DNA of 64,000 nucleotides from JAJDAT01 sp964570665. Lineage in GTDB: Bacteria > Nitrospinota > Nitrospinia > Nitrospinales > JAJDAT01. Position 1 is the first letter of the stretch; every line of letters starts with the position of its first letter. Position numbers and translations under genes: made by a program. The DNA is taken from positions 186,001-250,000 of the forward strand of contig CAZMZH010000001.1 in assembly GCA_964570665.1 (NCBI GenBank), in the 5' to 3' direction. Positions 25,401-34,559 of the stretch are shown here, in pieces. Under the pieces are notes generated by a model. That model was not told the origin of the DNA. It was given only the letters and a program-made list of their open reading frames with translations, and did not search any database.

Positions 25401-27791
25401 TTAAAAATTGATTTGCTTTTTTTTCATCTGCTGGTAGACCATTCCATAAAAGGCGGGAAAAAGCTTAAAAACGTTGGATATTTCGTTGGTTTTCAATCGA
25501 ATAGCATAAACATCGTTGGATCCGGCAAGAACCGTAGCTGTTCTTGGAACGTTTTCCATATAGGCTATTTCTCCAACAATAGAGCCTTCGGACAAGCTTG
25601 CTAATTCTTTGTTTTTCTTATCTAAAATTCTTACTTCTCCAGAAAGTAAAACATACATATCTTTTTCCAAAGATCCGTATTTGATTACAGTTTCGTCTTT
25701 TGTCCAATGCTCTAAAGAACCAAAAGCTAAAATTGCCAATAAACTTGGGTTAATCGTATCGGAAAAAAAGCTTTCTAATTTGTAATAATCATCTTTGATT
25801 AAAGGTAAATTAAATTTTTTGTAATCTTCTTTTTTAATTTCAAGAAGACATAAAGAACCTTTTGCTCGAACAGTGGCGCGTCTCCTAGGGTTTGCGGTTG
25901 TAATCGCTAGTTCGCCAAAAAAGTTTCCTTTTTCATAAATAGCATACTTTTCTCCGTCAATTATAATTTCCGCAAACCCATCAACAATGACAAAAAAGGA
26001 ATGCCCTTCCTCATTTTGAGCAAAAACAACCTCTTTGTCTTTATATTTCTTTATTTCCGAACTTGCGCATAATTCAAGGAAATGATTCTGCTTTAATTTT
26101 CTAAACAATACGCCTTCTTTTAAAGATTGAAGCGGCTGTTTTTTTTCTACTTTTTTTTCTTTAATAAGAATTTCAGTTTGCCCTTCTTCGGCATAATTCA
26201 TTTTTTGATTTCCCGATGGCTCGTCGTGTTGATGAACCAATATCAGCTTATCGGTAACCGACTTATCTAACTTTTTCAGAGCGTCAACATGAGTGTGTAA
26301 CATTCCTCCGCCTACATCATGCACAATCATATCCGCATCCCAAATAAAACCAAGGATGGCATCTCGCCTTTTTTTAGTAAAAAATCCCTGCTCATACCAA
26401 ATCCTGATTCGTTCTTCGTCGTATTTAGTATCTCCAGAATGGGAGATCGTTTTTTTCAGGCCTTTTTCTTTATATGTCAAAATAAATCGACCCGTCGGAA
26501 TTGAATGCAAGGAATAATCAAATGTGAAATAAGAATTTTTAAAACCTGGCAACTTAGTCGGTTTGTTAGGCTCTACTTCATGAAAATCAAAAAAATCTTT
26601 TAAAATATTAATAGGGAAACAGGTTATTGCCTCCAGTTTTCTTAAGAAGCTTTCAAAAATAATTCGGGTGGAAATTACTTTTACTTTTTCCCCATATAAA
26701 ATTTTTTCTGTAATTCCCGCGTCATGGTCTGAATGAACGTGAGTCAAAAAAGTGTAAGGGACATCATTTTCAGTGATCCCATATTTCATGGTTTCGACAT
26801 TACTTTCAGAAAGCACATCGACCATTATCCCTTTGCCTTCCGACCAAGCAATCATACAACTATTTTTTCGGTTAGGGGTGAACCCCGACCCAACGCCCAA
26901 AAATGTCACGCCCATAAAGGGTTTTTCACAGGGCTGAATCGTAAAATTTGTATCAGGCGGCTCTAAATTACTAATATCAATATTTAATTTTTTTTGCTTT
27001 CCAATATAAAGGTCAAACATTGAGGGAGAATATTGTATCATTTTCAACTTTTTCCTTTTGTCATCCTCTCCTTTAACAGTGACCCCCCAATCGTCGTCAA
27101 AATGATGAAAATCAACAATTCTATCAATAAATTCTTTTCGTTGACTTTCTCTCGCTAAAGTAAATAAACCCATTTCTCTCTTTAACTGAGCGCAAATTAA
27201 AAAATTCTGAGTAAATTGTAACGACAAGTTCTTTATTTTTTTATTAGTCAACCATGTAGTCTCTTTAAGTAATTTATCAAAGCAACTTTTTATATCGTCA
27301 GAAACCTGTTTTTCGTTGTTATGTTCTTTTAAGTTAAAGTCAAACGATTCGAAAAAACGTTTATTTTTAGATAATTTTTCTATAAAAACATCGTATTGCT
27401 TTAATTCCTTTTCAGAGAATTTATTTTGAGTGGAAATCTTTTGGAATTGAGCCCGCAACATATTTAAAAATGTGGGACCAAATAGAGTTTCGCTAAGAAT
27501 AATTCGAAAGCGGTCTTCCTGACCTGGCATACAAAAAATTGAAAGCTTTTTTTTCTTTTCTTTTACAAATAAAAAACTATAAACAATAAATTCGAAATCA
27601 AAATTATTTCTCCCTTTTACAAAAGTCCTAAAAGGAATAACGTATTTTGAAGGCAACTCTTCCCCGCGTTCGGCAAAGTCTTTAACAATACCAGGCGGAC
27701 AGCCGAACACAATATCTCCAAACTCTTGCGTCCTTAAAACTTTATAGTTTTTGCCGCTGATAACATTAAAATCTTTATTAGATTTTTTCAT
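25401..27791 (-). CDS. Metallo-beta-lactamase-fold hydrolase fused to two cNMP-binding domains
   Basis: This is a 796-residue multidomain protein. Residues 1-about 285 are unrecognised. A metallo-beta-lactamase fold follows, starting V-T-F-L-G-V-G-S-G-F-T, with the metal motif T-H-V-H-S-D-H-D-A-G (about 347-356), H-S-G-D-T-K-Y-D and a late H-Q-H-D-E-P-S-G. This is the RNase Z or class II phosphodiesterase style. Two Crp-like cyclic-nucleotide-binding domains (about 570-680 and 690-790) each carry a phosphate-binding cassette: G-E-L-A-I-T-T-A-N-P-R-R-R-A-T-V and G-E-I-A-Y-M-E-N-V-P-R-T-A-T-V. No membrane segment is seen. It begins 4 bases after der ends. A cNMP-regulated hydrolase or a phosphodiesterase are both possible. 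Confidence 0.82.
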   Translation of the reverse strand: MKKSNKDFNVISGKNYKVLRTQEFGDIVFGCPPGIVKDFAERGEELPSKYVIPFRTFVKGRNNFDFEFIVYSFLFVKEKKKKLSIFCMPGQEDRFRIILSETLFGPTFLNMLRAQFQKISTQNKFSEKELKQYDVFIEKLSKNKRFFESFDFNLKEHNNEKQVSDDIKSCFDKLLKETTWLTNKKIKNLSLQFTQNFLICAQLKREMGLFTLARESQRKEFIDRIVDFHHFDDDWGVTVKGEDDKRKKLKMIQYSPSMFDLYIGKQKKLNIDISNLEPPDTNFTIQPCEKPFMGVTFLGVGSGFTPNRKNSCMIAWSEGKGIMVDVLSESNVETMKYGITENDVPYTFLTHVHSDHDAGITEKILYGEKVKVISTRIIFESFLRKLEAITCFPINILKDFFDFHEVEPNKPTKLPGFKNSYFTFDYSLHSIPTGRFILTYKEKGLKKTISHSGDTKYDEERIRIWYEQGFFTKKRRDAILGFIWDADMIVHDVGGGMLHTHVDALKKLDKSVTDKLILVHQHDEPSGNQKMNYAEEGQTEILIKEKKVEKKQPLQSLKEGVLFRKLKQNHFLELCASSEIKKYKDKEVVFAQNEEGHSFFVIVDGFAEIIIDGEKYAIYEKGNFFGELAITTANPRRRATVRAKGSLCLLEIKKEDYKKFNLPLIKDDYYKLESFFSDTINPSLLAILAFGSLEHWTKDETVIKYGSLEKDMYVLLSGEVRILDKKNKELASLSEGSIVGEIAYMENVPRTATVLAGSNDVYAIRLKTNEISNVFKLFPAFYGMVYQQMKKKQINF

Positions 27792-27795
27792 ATAA

Positions 27796-29136
27796 CTAAC
27801 CCGTTTTTTTCCGGGAAAAAATTAGCCGCACCGGAGTTCCTTTAAAGCTAAATTTTTTTCGTAAGCTATTCGTTAAATACCTTTTATAAGAAAAATGTAT
27901 ACCTTGCGGATAATTAACAAAACACCGAAATGTTGGCGGACAATTTCGAATTTGAGCAGAATAAAACAATTTAATAAATTTGCCCCTAAAATGACTTAAA
28001 GGATTCTTTTCTACTGCTTTTTCAAAGCAACTGTTAAGAGGACCCGTTGCCACACGCTTGGTATACTCTCCAAATACTTGATTTATTTGAGGAAAAAATA
28101 AGGGCAAATTATAACCCGTTTTTGCTGAAACAGCAAAAAACGGCGCAAAATCTAAAAATTTCAACTTATTTTGCACCAACTCTTGAAAATCCTCAAAACT
28201 CTTATGTTTTTTTTGAGCCAAATCCCATTTATTAACCAAAACAATACAACCTCGCCCTTTATCAATGGCATATCCCGCTATGGTTGCGTCTTGATCGGTT
28301 ATTCCTTCGTCTCCATCAATTACCAAAATTGCAATATGGCATCGGTCTAATGCTTTTAAAGACATAATGACCGAAAACTTTTCCAGTGTTTGGACTGTTT
28401 TTCCTTTTCTCCGGATACCGGCAGTATCAATTAGTACATATTTTTGATCATCCACTTCAATAGGAGAATCGGTAGAATCTCGAGTGGTTCCGGGCTTATT
28501 TGAAACAATGCACCGATAACTGTCCAAAAGTCTATTTACTAATGAAGACTTACCAACATTAGGTCTTCCAACAATTGCTACTCTAATCTCATTTTCGTCA
28601 ACTTCAATCGGATCGCTTTCAGGAATTGTTTCGGCAACTTCTTCCATTAACTCCATTAAGCCATGTCCATGTTCGGCTGATATGGAAAATGTTTTCTTAA
28701 TACCGATTTTAGAAAACTCGTATGCCATTGACTCGATTTCTGGGTTATCTACTTTATTCACGGCAAGAAATAAAGGTTTCCCAGATTTCCTGACCACTCC
28801 AATAACTTCGCGATCCTGAGGGGTCATACCCTGCCGACAATCAACAACAAAAATAACGCAATCCGCTTCTTCTTTTGCAAACTCAGCCTGTTCGGCGATC
28901 AAAGGTTCAAAATCATTTTCTCCGGCAAAATCAATTCCGCCCGTATCAACAGCCCAAAATGTTTTACCAAACCAATCGGCGATCGCATAATTTCTATCTC
29001 GAGTAACACCACGAGTATTATTTACAATAGCCGATTTTTTCCCGATTATTTTGTTAAATAAGGTGGATTTTCCAACATTAGCCCTTCCAATAATGGCGAC
29101 TATCGAATCGCTCTGTAACTTCGAATCATCATTCAT
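27796..29136 (-). CDS. der: Ribosome-associated GTPase Der (EngA)
   Basis: This 446-residue double-GTPase is needed for 50S assembly. The first G domain has G-R-A-N-V-G-K-S-T-L-F-N-K-I, D-T-G-G-I and N-K-V-D. The second has G-R-P-N-V-G-K-S-S-L-V-N-R-L, D-T-A-G-I-R-R-K-G and N-K-W-D. The C-terminal KH-like domain shows F-V-N-Y-P-Q-G-I-H-F-S-Y-K-R-Y. Length is typical. Its start is one base from the amidase stop codon, indicating tight coupling within the minus-strand run. Confidence 0.96.
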   Translation of the reverse strand: MNDDSKLQSDSIVAIIGRANVGKSTLFNKIIGKKSAIVNNTRGVTRDRNYAIADWFGKTFWAVDTGGIDFAGENDFEPLIAEQAEFAKEEADCVIFVVDCRQGMTPQDREVIGVVRKSGKPLFLAVNKVDNPEIESMAYEFSKIGIKKTFSISAEHGHGLMELMEEVAETIPESDPIEVDENEIRVAIVGRPNVGKSSLVNRLLDSYRCIVSNKPGTTRDSTDSPIEVDDQKYVLIDTAGIRRKGKTVQTLEKFSVIMSLKALDRCHIAILVIDGDEGITDQDATIAGYAIDKGRGCIVLVNKWDLAQKKHKSFEDFQELVQNKLKFLDFAPFFAVSAKTGYNLPLFFPQINQVFGEYTKRVATGPLNSCFEKAVEKNPLSHFRGKFIKLFYSAQIRNCPPTFRCFVNYPQGIHFSYKRYLTNSLRKKFSFKGTPVRLIFSRKKTG

Positions 29137-29137
29137 C

Positions 29138-30853
29138 CTAAATTGTCGGCTTATTATCTTTTATGTAAGAAGAAATTCCATATGCGATAGATTCAGCCAA
29201 TCTATTTAGGTACCGAGATTTATTCAATCTAACTTCTTCTACCGGATTGGTAATAAACCCAACCTCAACTAACACGCTAGGCATTTTAGTGCTATGAAGG
29301 ACAAAAAATGGTCCTTCCTTAACTCCTAAATTTTTTATTTTGGAGTATTTTTTGGACATTTTTAAAAACAATTTATCCTGAATCCATCTAGCCAAAATCG
29401 AAGAATCATTGATTTTTCTATTGGTTATCATGTCAGTTAAAATTTTCTGAACGTCATTATCAGGCACTTTATATACCAATTCGCCATTTTCTCTTTTCGC
29501 TGTATCGCGGGCTCTATCGCTTGAACCTCTACCCAAATAATAAGTTTCTATTCCGTGAGCGCCTTTTCTTTTAGCCGCATTTACATGGATGGAAACAAAT
29601 AAATCCGCGTCTTTTTCGTTAGCAAACTTTCCTCTATCATCTAAGGCTATAAAACGGTCGTCTTCGCGTGTCATAGAAACCTTATAAGAGTATTTTTTTT
29701 GTAATATCCGCGTTAGATGTTTTGAAATCGCTAAGTTTAAATTTTTTTCTAATAAACCGCTTCCGCCAATAGCGCCATTATCCTTTCCTCCATGACCCGG
29801 GTCGATTACGACAAATGGAACTTTCCATTTCCGTTTCTTATTAACCTGCTTATTGCCGCCACCTTCTTTAAGAGCTTGCAAAGGTTTAGTAACTTTTGCT
29901 TCCAAAAACTGCGGTTTAGTAACGGATTTTTTAATTTTACGTTTTGGTTGTATTAAAATTTTAATTAAGTTTTTTTTCTGAAACGCTTTAACATTGAGGT
30001 TCTCTGGAGATTTAAAATCTAATACAACTCGATTACCGGATTTTGAAATTGGGGTTACGCGAATCTGTTTTAAATGATTTCCTTTAAGTTTAATATTCTT
30101 TAGGACTGAATCCGATATTTTTGAGCCTGGAAGATCAATAATATATTTAAGGGAAGTGCCGGCCCACCCTTCAGTGAATGATATTGGGCGATCCGTTTGA
30201 ATTGTTAACCATTCTTTAGAAAATTCAGTATTAAAATTTACTTCCTTAATAGATATAGGGCTCTTAACATTTCTGGCTTTAGAAATTCTAGCCTGCGCAA
30301 CTTTAGTTTTCTTTCTATTGACAAATTTGAGCCTATTTTTAGCTCGCTTTGCCATATCCCCTTTTGGGAAAAAGTTTAATATGGTTTGGAAAGATAGCGT
30401 AGCCGCTTCAAGATTGTTTTGAGCGAAAAATAATTCCCCCGCATGAAACAACGCGTCGTCGCCCAGGTATCCATCTTTATTTACTGAAGCGACCAGCTGA
30501 AAGTTTGCCAACGCTTTTTTAAGATCTTCCGATTTGCCAAACCTAGCAAATGATTTTTGATATAACTTCGCAGAGGTAAATAAAGCTTTGTAACCGGAAA
30601 TGGTTTTAGGAAAAGAAAGCCAAATTTCCTTAAACTTCTTTGCGGTTTCTATCCATTTTTCTCTTCGTATTTCGGAACGACCAAACTTCAACAGCGAATA
30701 ATATTCCGCCTTTGATTGTTGATATAAAGCTACAGCTTTTTCATTTTTTACAGGTTTTGAAAAAACCGTCGACGTATTCAAAAAAATAAAAGCTCCTAGA
30801 AATAAAATTTTCATCATATTTCTAAGGAAATTTTTTGTTATAAATTGTTTCAT
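29138..30853 (-). CDS. N-acetylmuramoyl-L-alanine amidase with TPR-like and AMIN domains
   Basis: This is a periplasmic cell-wall hydrolase that splits the amide between MurNAc and L-Ala during daughter-cell separation. The hydrophobic signal segment K-I-L-F-L-G-A-F-I-F-L-N-T is followed by a TPR/tol-pal-like region (with F-P-K-G-D-M-A-K-R-A-K-N-R-L), an AMIN domain, a basic linker and an Amidase_3 domain. The zinc and catalytic motifs are I-D-P-G-H-G-G-K-D, S-I-H-V-N-A and L-V-E-V-G-F-I-T-N-P. The start is uncertain: TTG 30964 begins before the signal peptide, and ATGs at 30853 and 30817/30814 all lack a clear ribosome-binding site. I use 30853 (571 residues). It is an AmiC-type enzyme with an extra N-terminal module. 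Confidence 0.9.
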   Translation of the reverse strand: MKQFITKNFLRNMMKILFLGAFIFLNTSTVFSKPVKNEKAVALYQQSKAEYYSLLKFGRSEIRREKWIETAKKFKEIWLSFPKTISGYKALFTSAKLYQKSFARFGKSEDLKKALANFQLVASVNKDGYLGDDALFHAGELFFAQNNLEAATLSFQTILNFFPKGDMAKRAKNRLKFVNRKKTKVAQARISKARNVKSPISIKEVNFNTEFSKEWLTIQTDRPISFTEGWAGTSLKYIIDLPGSKISDSVLKNIKLKGNHLKQIRVTPISKSGNRVVLDFKSPENLNVKAFQKKNLIKILIQPKRKIKKSVTKPQFLEAKVTKPLQALKEGGGNKQVNKKRKWKVPFVVIDPGHGGKDNGAIGGSGLLEKNLNLAISKHLTRILQKKYSYKVSMTREDDRFIALDDRGKFANEKDADLFVSIHVNAAKRKGAHGIETYYLGRGSSDRARDTAKRENGELVYKVPDNDVQKILTDMITNRKINDSSILARWIQDKLFLKMSKKYSKIKNLGVKEGPFFVLHSTKMPSVLVEVGFITNPVEEVRLNKSRYLNRLAESIAYGISSYIKDNKPTI

Positions 30854-30993
30854 AATTGGGTCAACTATATACTTTTTCAACCTACCAAACATAAGAACAA
30901 AAAAACCATAACTATTTAATTTTATTGTAGTTATGAGTATAGCGCTTTTAAACAAACGGGTCAAGAAAAGTAGAATACTGGCTTCTGAAAAAT

Positions 30994-31722
30994 TTACAGC
31001 CCCTGAGAAAGGCGTTCAGCGAGGAAAGAAGGTAATCCGTTTGTGTGTATTTTCCGCTGGGTTTCTTTCAATAAATAACTAAAACGATGAAATTTTAGTT
31101 CCTTAGTGACGGAGTCAAACTGAATAAAACATGGTTCTGGATTTCCGTCTCTAGGTTGACCGAGACTCCCAACATTTATTAAATACCTAGAGTTTTGACT
31201 TAATTTTATATCGAGATTTTCAAGTAATTCAACCTCACCTTTTGAAACCTCTTTAAAAACAAGAGGTTTATGAGTATGCCCCATAAAACAAAGTTCTACT
31301 TTTAAGACTTCAAAGTTTTCTAAAGCGTCTTCTTTAGAAGTTAGATAATGCCATCGATTTGGTTCAAATGGCGACGAATGAGCCCAAGCAATGCCTTCGC
31401 TTTCTAAAAAAATAGGCAATGAGTTTAAATATGCCTGGTTCTCTTCGCTCAATACTTTTCGCGTCCAAATCGTGGCGTGATAAGCGTAGGGATTAAAGTT
31501 TGAAGTTTTTATTTTGCCGCAAACTGCGTAGTCATGATTCCCAGCTAAAACGATGTCGACCTTTTCTTTAATCAGGTCTATAACGGGATTAGGGTCTGGC
31601 CCATAGCCCACTAAATCGCCAAGACAAACAAGCTGGTCATGAGGTATTTTTTTGGCTTCTTCGAGAAAAGCTTGTAAGGCTTCCAAATTGCTATGAACGT
31701 CGGAGAAAATAAGATATATCAT
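30994..31722 (-). CDS. Calcineurin-like metallophosphoesterase
   Basis: This is a 242-residue cytosolic two-metal phosphoesterase of the YfcE/MJ0936-like group. The metal motifs are in order: F-S-D-V-H-S-N-L-E-A, L-G-D-L-V-G-Y-G-P-D, A-G-N-H-D-Y-A-V and M-G-H-T-H-K-P. V-G-S-L-G-Q-P-R-D-G-N-P near the C-terminus is also typical of this group. Its substrate cannot be told from sequence. It lies between nusB (48 bases upstream) and the amidase gene in the long minus-strand run. Confidence 0.88.
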   Translation of the reverse strand: MIYLIFSDVHSNLEALQAFLEEAKKIPHDQLVCLGDLVGYGPDPNPVIDLIKEKVDIVLAGNHDYAVCGKIKTSNFNPYAYHATIWTRKVLSEENQAYLNSLPIFLESEGIAWAHSSPFEPNRWHYLTSKEDALENFEVLKVELCFMGHTHKPLVFKEVSKGEVELLENLDIKLSQNSRYLINVGSLGQPRDGNPEPCFIQFDSVTKELKFHRFSYLLKETQRKIHTNGLPSFLAERLSQGL

Positions 31723-31770
31723 TGAAGGGAAAAACTTTGGTATTAATTGAACGGCTTCAAATAAAAAAAG

Positions 31771-32196
31771 TTAATTTGCCTCTTGAACTAATGAGGAAGA
31801 AACATGGGAATTAACTCGATCCAAAATTCCGTTTACAAAATCTGACGACTGGTTTCCTCCGTATTTTTTGGCGATTTCTACCGCTTCGTCAATTGCAACT
31901 TTTCCAGGAACATTTTTATGAAACATCAACTCGCAAGAAGCCAGTCGTAAAATGTTTCTATCAATTGTTCCCATTCTTTCTATATCCCAATTGTCGCTGA
32001 ATTTTTTAATCATTTGATCGACTTTTTCAAGATTCTTGAGCGTCGAATCAATCAATTCGAACGTAAAATCTTTAACCTGCTCTTTACCGACCCAATCCCA
32101 AAACATCTTTTTTTGTTCTTCCAAGTCGCCTTTATTAAGGTCGTATAAATATAAAAACTTTAAAGTCAATTCTCTTGATTGGCGTCTTTTCCCCAC
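31771..32196 (-). CDS. nusB: Transcription antitermination factor NusB
   Basis: This is a 141-residue all-helical RNA-binding protein that works with NusE on rRNA boxA and often follows ribH. Segments seen are R-R-Q-S-R-E-L-T-L-K-F-L-Y, E-R-M-G-T-I-D-R-N-I-L-R-L-A, V-A-I-D-E-A-V-E-I-A-K-K-Y-G and S-S-D-F-V-N-G-I-L-D. Length is normal. It begins 9 bases after ribH, completing a ribD-ribE-ribBA-ribH-nusB cluster. Confidence 0.95.
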   Translation of the reverse strand: MGKRRQSRELTLKFLYLYDLNKGDLEEQKKMFWDWVGKEQVKDFTFELIDSTLKNLEKVDQMIKKFSDNWDIERMGTIDRNILRLASCELMFHKNVPGKVAIDEAVEIAKKYGGNQSSDFVNGILDRVNSHVSSSLVQEAN

Positions 32197-32205
32197 AATA
32201 AAAGT

Positions 32206-32673
32206 TTACTCCATTACTTTAAACAAGTTAGCCATTTCCAAAGCCGCAAGAGCCGCCTCAGAGCCTTTATTACCAGCTTTTGAGCCTGCTCTTTCAATCG
32301 CCTGTTCAAGATTGTCAGTCGTTAAAACTCCAAACAAAACAGGTATACTCGCTTCCATGGCCACGGATGCCACTCCTTTACTCGCTTCGGCCGCTACATA
32401 TTCAAAATGTGGGGTCGCGCCTCTGATAATAGCTCCAAGACAAATAATGGCATCGTATTTTTCAACTTTCGCCATTTTTTTTGCGGCCATAAATATTTCA
32501 AAAGCCCCTGGAACTTTGACAATATCTATTACCGACTCATCAACACCGTGACGAGTCAGAGTATCCAAAGCCCCATCTACAAGACGCCCTGTTATAAAAT
32601 CATTAAACCGCGCGGCAACAATGCCAAACTTTAGCCCTGAACCAATTAGGTTTCCTTCAATAATATTTGCCAT
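32206..32673 (-). CDS. ribH: 6,7-dimethyl-8-ribityllumazine synthase
   Basis: This 155-residue enzyme condenses the ribityl-aminopyrimidine with dihydroxybutanone phosphate, the penultimate riboflavin step, and usually forms icosahedral shells. Recognised segments are I-V-A-A-R-F-N-D-F-I, K-V-P-G-A-F-E-I, C-L-G-A-I-I-R-G-A-T-P-H-F-E-Y and P-V-L-F-G-V-L-T-T-D-N-L-E-Q-A. A catalytic His is in the H-F-E-Y segment. It begins 11 bases after ribBA. Confidence 0.96.
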   Translation of the reverse strand: MANIIEGNLIGSGLKFGIVAARFNDFITGRLVDGALDTLTRHGVDESVIDIVKVPGAFEIFMAAKKMAKVEKYDAIICLGAIIRGATPHFEYVAAEASKGVASVAMEASIPVLFGVLTTDNLEQAIERAGSKAGNKGSEAALAALEMANLFKVME

Positions 32674-32684
32674 TCAATCCTCTC

Positions 32685-33899
32685 TTAGGAGATGTTCTTC
32701 ATAAGATGTCCCAACTTGGACTGTTTTGTCTTAAGATATTTTTCATTTTGCTCTTTAGGACATATTTCAATCGGAACCCTTTCTACAATGCTTAAACCGT
32801 AAGCTTCTAAGCCAACAATTTTCCTGGGGTTATTAGTCATCAAACGAATTTTTCCCAAACCCAATTTCCTTAAAATCTGAGCTCCGATGCCATATTCTCT
32901 TAAATCTGGTTTAAAACCTAACGCTTCATTTGCTTGAACAGTATCGTGTCCCTGATCTTGCAGAGCATAAGCTTTTAGTTTATTTATTATCCCAATACCC
33001 CTTCCTTCTTGATACAAGTAAAGCAAGACTCCCAAACCTTCATCTTGAATCATTTGCATAGCTTGACTCAATTGTTCGCCACAATCGCATCGAAACGAAC
33101 CAAAAACATCGCCGGTCAAACACTGGGAATGAACCCTCGCTAAGACTGGAGTAGAAGCGTTTATATCGCCTTTTACAAATGCAATATGAACTTGGTCGAT
33201 CAAAACATTACGAAAAGCGATCGATTTAAAATCTCCCCACTGTGTAGGAATTATAGTTTCCGCTTCTTTTTCAATTAAGGTCTCGCTTTGTAACCGGTAT
33301 TGAACCAAGTCTTTAACGGTTATCATTTTTATTCCAAATTTTTTGGAAAATTCGGTTAATTGCGGAACCCTGGACATAGTGCCATCTTCGTTCATGATCT
33401 CGCAAATCACTCCCGACGGATTCAAACCCGCCAAACGGGCAATATCAACTGAGCCTTCCGTTTGACCGTTGCGAACCAAGACTCCACCCTCTCTCGCTTT
33501 TAAAGGAAATATGTGGCCTGGAACAGCTAAATCTTTTCGCGTGAAATTTGGATCGATTGCCACTTGTATGGTTCGCGCTCTATCCGCAGCTGAAATCCCT
33601 GTTGTTACCCCTGTCTTAGCGTCAATTGAAATCGTAAAGGGAGTTTCGAAAGCGGACTCATTCTCCAGAGCCATCATAGGCAATCGCAACTCTTCCGTAC
33701 GTTCCTGGGTGAGCGTCAGACAAATCAAACCTCTACCATGTGTGGCCATAAAATTGATAGATTCGGGGGTTGCTTTTTCAGCGGCAATCATTAAATCGCC
33801 TTCATTCTCCCGATCTTCATCGTCGACAATGATAATCATTTCACCTTTCCCAACAGCTTCAATAGCTGTAGGAATATCGCAGAATACGCTTTCGCTCAT
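32685..33899 (-). CDS. ribBA: Bifunctional DHBP synthase / GTP cyclohydrolase II (RibBA)
   Basis: This is a 404-residue fusion of two early riboflavin enzymes. The N-terminal RibB part (about 1-205) has V-D-D-E-D-R-E-N-E-G-D-L and T-G-I-S-A-A-D-R-A-R-T-I, and makes dihydroxybutanone phosphate from ribulose 5-phosphate. The C-terminal RibA part has the zinc cysteines (C-L-T-G-D-V-F-G-S-F-R-C-D-C-G) and Y-Q-E-G-R-G-I-G, and opens GTP. Both sets of motifs are intact. It starts 3 bases after ribE. Confidence 0.96.
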   Translation of the reverse strand: MSESVFCDIPTAIEAVGKGEMIIIVDDEDRENEGDLMIAAEKATPESINFMATHGRGLICLTLTQERTEELRLPMMALENESAFETPFTISIDAKTGVTTGISAADRARTIQVAIDPNFTRKDLAVPGHIFPLKAREGGVLVRNGQTEGSVDIARLAGLNPSGVICEIMNEDGTMSRVPQLTEFSKKFGIKMITVKDLVQYRLQSETLIEKEAETIIPTQWGDFKSIAFRNVLIDQVHIAFVKGDINASTPVLARVHSQCLTGDVFGSFRCDCGEQLSQAMQMIQDEGLGVLLYLYQEGRGIGIINKLKAYALQDQGHDTVQANEALGFKPDLREYGIGAQILRKLGLGKIRLMTNNPRKIVGLEAYGLSIVERVPIEICPKEQNEKYLKTKQSKLGHLMKNIS

Positions 33900-33902
33900 A
33901 GT

Positions 33903-34559
33903 TTATTCAAATCCATAACGTTTAAGAAACTCAGGAGTTATTGGGATTTCTCCCGAAGACCGATCTCCTAAAATTTTTTCACAAGCTTTCACTACATATT
34001 TACCAATCATATCACATTCTAAATTGACCTTATCCCCGATTTTACGATCCTTAAGATTAGTGTGATTTAACGTAAAGGGAATCACTGCAACTGAAAAACA
34101 ATTCTCTCGACAATCAAATATCGTAAGACTGATACCATCTACGGCAACCGAACCTTTTTCCACAACATAGGAAACCAAATTATCGCTATGTTTGAATCGA
34201 AATAAAGTTTGCCCATCCTGTTTTTTGATTTCGGTAATAGATCCTACTTCATCCACATGTCCCATTACAAAATGACCGCTCATTTTAGTTTGAGGGGTTA
34301 ATGAGCGTTCAAGGTTAACGCCAGCATTAACGCGAACTTTATCCAAAGAGGTTTTTTCTAAAGTTTCAGCCGAAAGATTTGCGGAAAACTCATTATCCAA
34401 AACTGCAATCGCCGTCAGGCAGGTACCATTCACGGCAATACTTTCTCCGAGTTCAACATCTTGAAAATCGTTGGGAGTTTTAATTTTAATCAGAACGCCT
34501 TCCGACTTATTTTCAATAGCCTTTACCGTTCCAACCGTTTGAATAATTCCGGTGAACAT
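33903..34559 (-). CDS. ribE: Riboflavin synthase alpha chain
   Basis: This 218-residue protein contains two similar lumazine-binding halves. The first begins M-F-T-G-I-I-Q-T-V-G and has G-E-S-I-A-V-N-G-T-C-L-T-A; the second has G-H-V-D-E-V-G and G-S-V-A-V-D-G-I-S-L-T. It dismutates two lumazines to riboflavin. The start codon overlaps the ribD stop by one base, which fits translational coupling. Confidence 0.96.
   Translation of the reverse strand: MFTGIIQTVGTVKAIENKSEGVLIKIKTPNDFQDVELGESIAVNGTCLTAIAVLDNEFSANLSAETLEKTSLDKVRVNAGVNLERSLTPQTKMSGHFVMGHVDEVGSITEIKKQDGQTLFRFKHSDNLVSYVVEKGSVAVDGISLTIFDCRENCFSVAVIPFTLNHTNLKDRKIGDKVNLECDMIGKYVVKACEKILGDRSSGEIPITPEFLKRYGFE

Noticed and set aside
32036..32551. 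171-codon plus-strand frame across nusB and ribH
   Set aside because: Antisense to two secure genes with intact motifs; sequence composition is not protein-like.
33469..33918. 149-codon plus-strand frame antisense to ribBA
   Set aside because: Shadow of the RibBA coding sequence.
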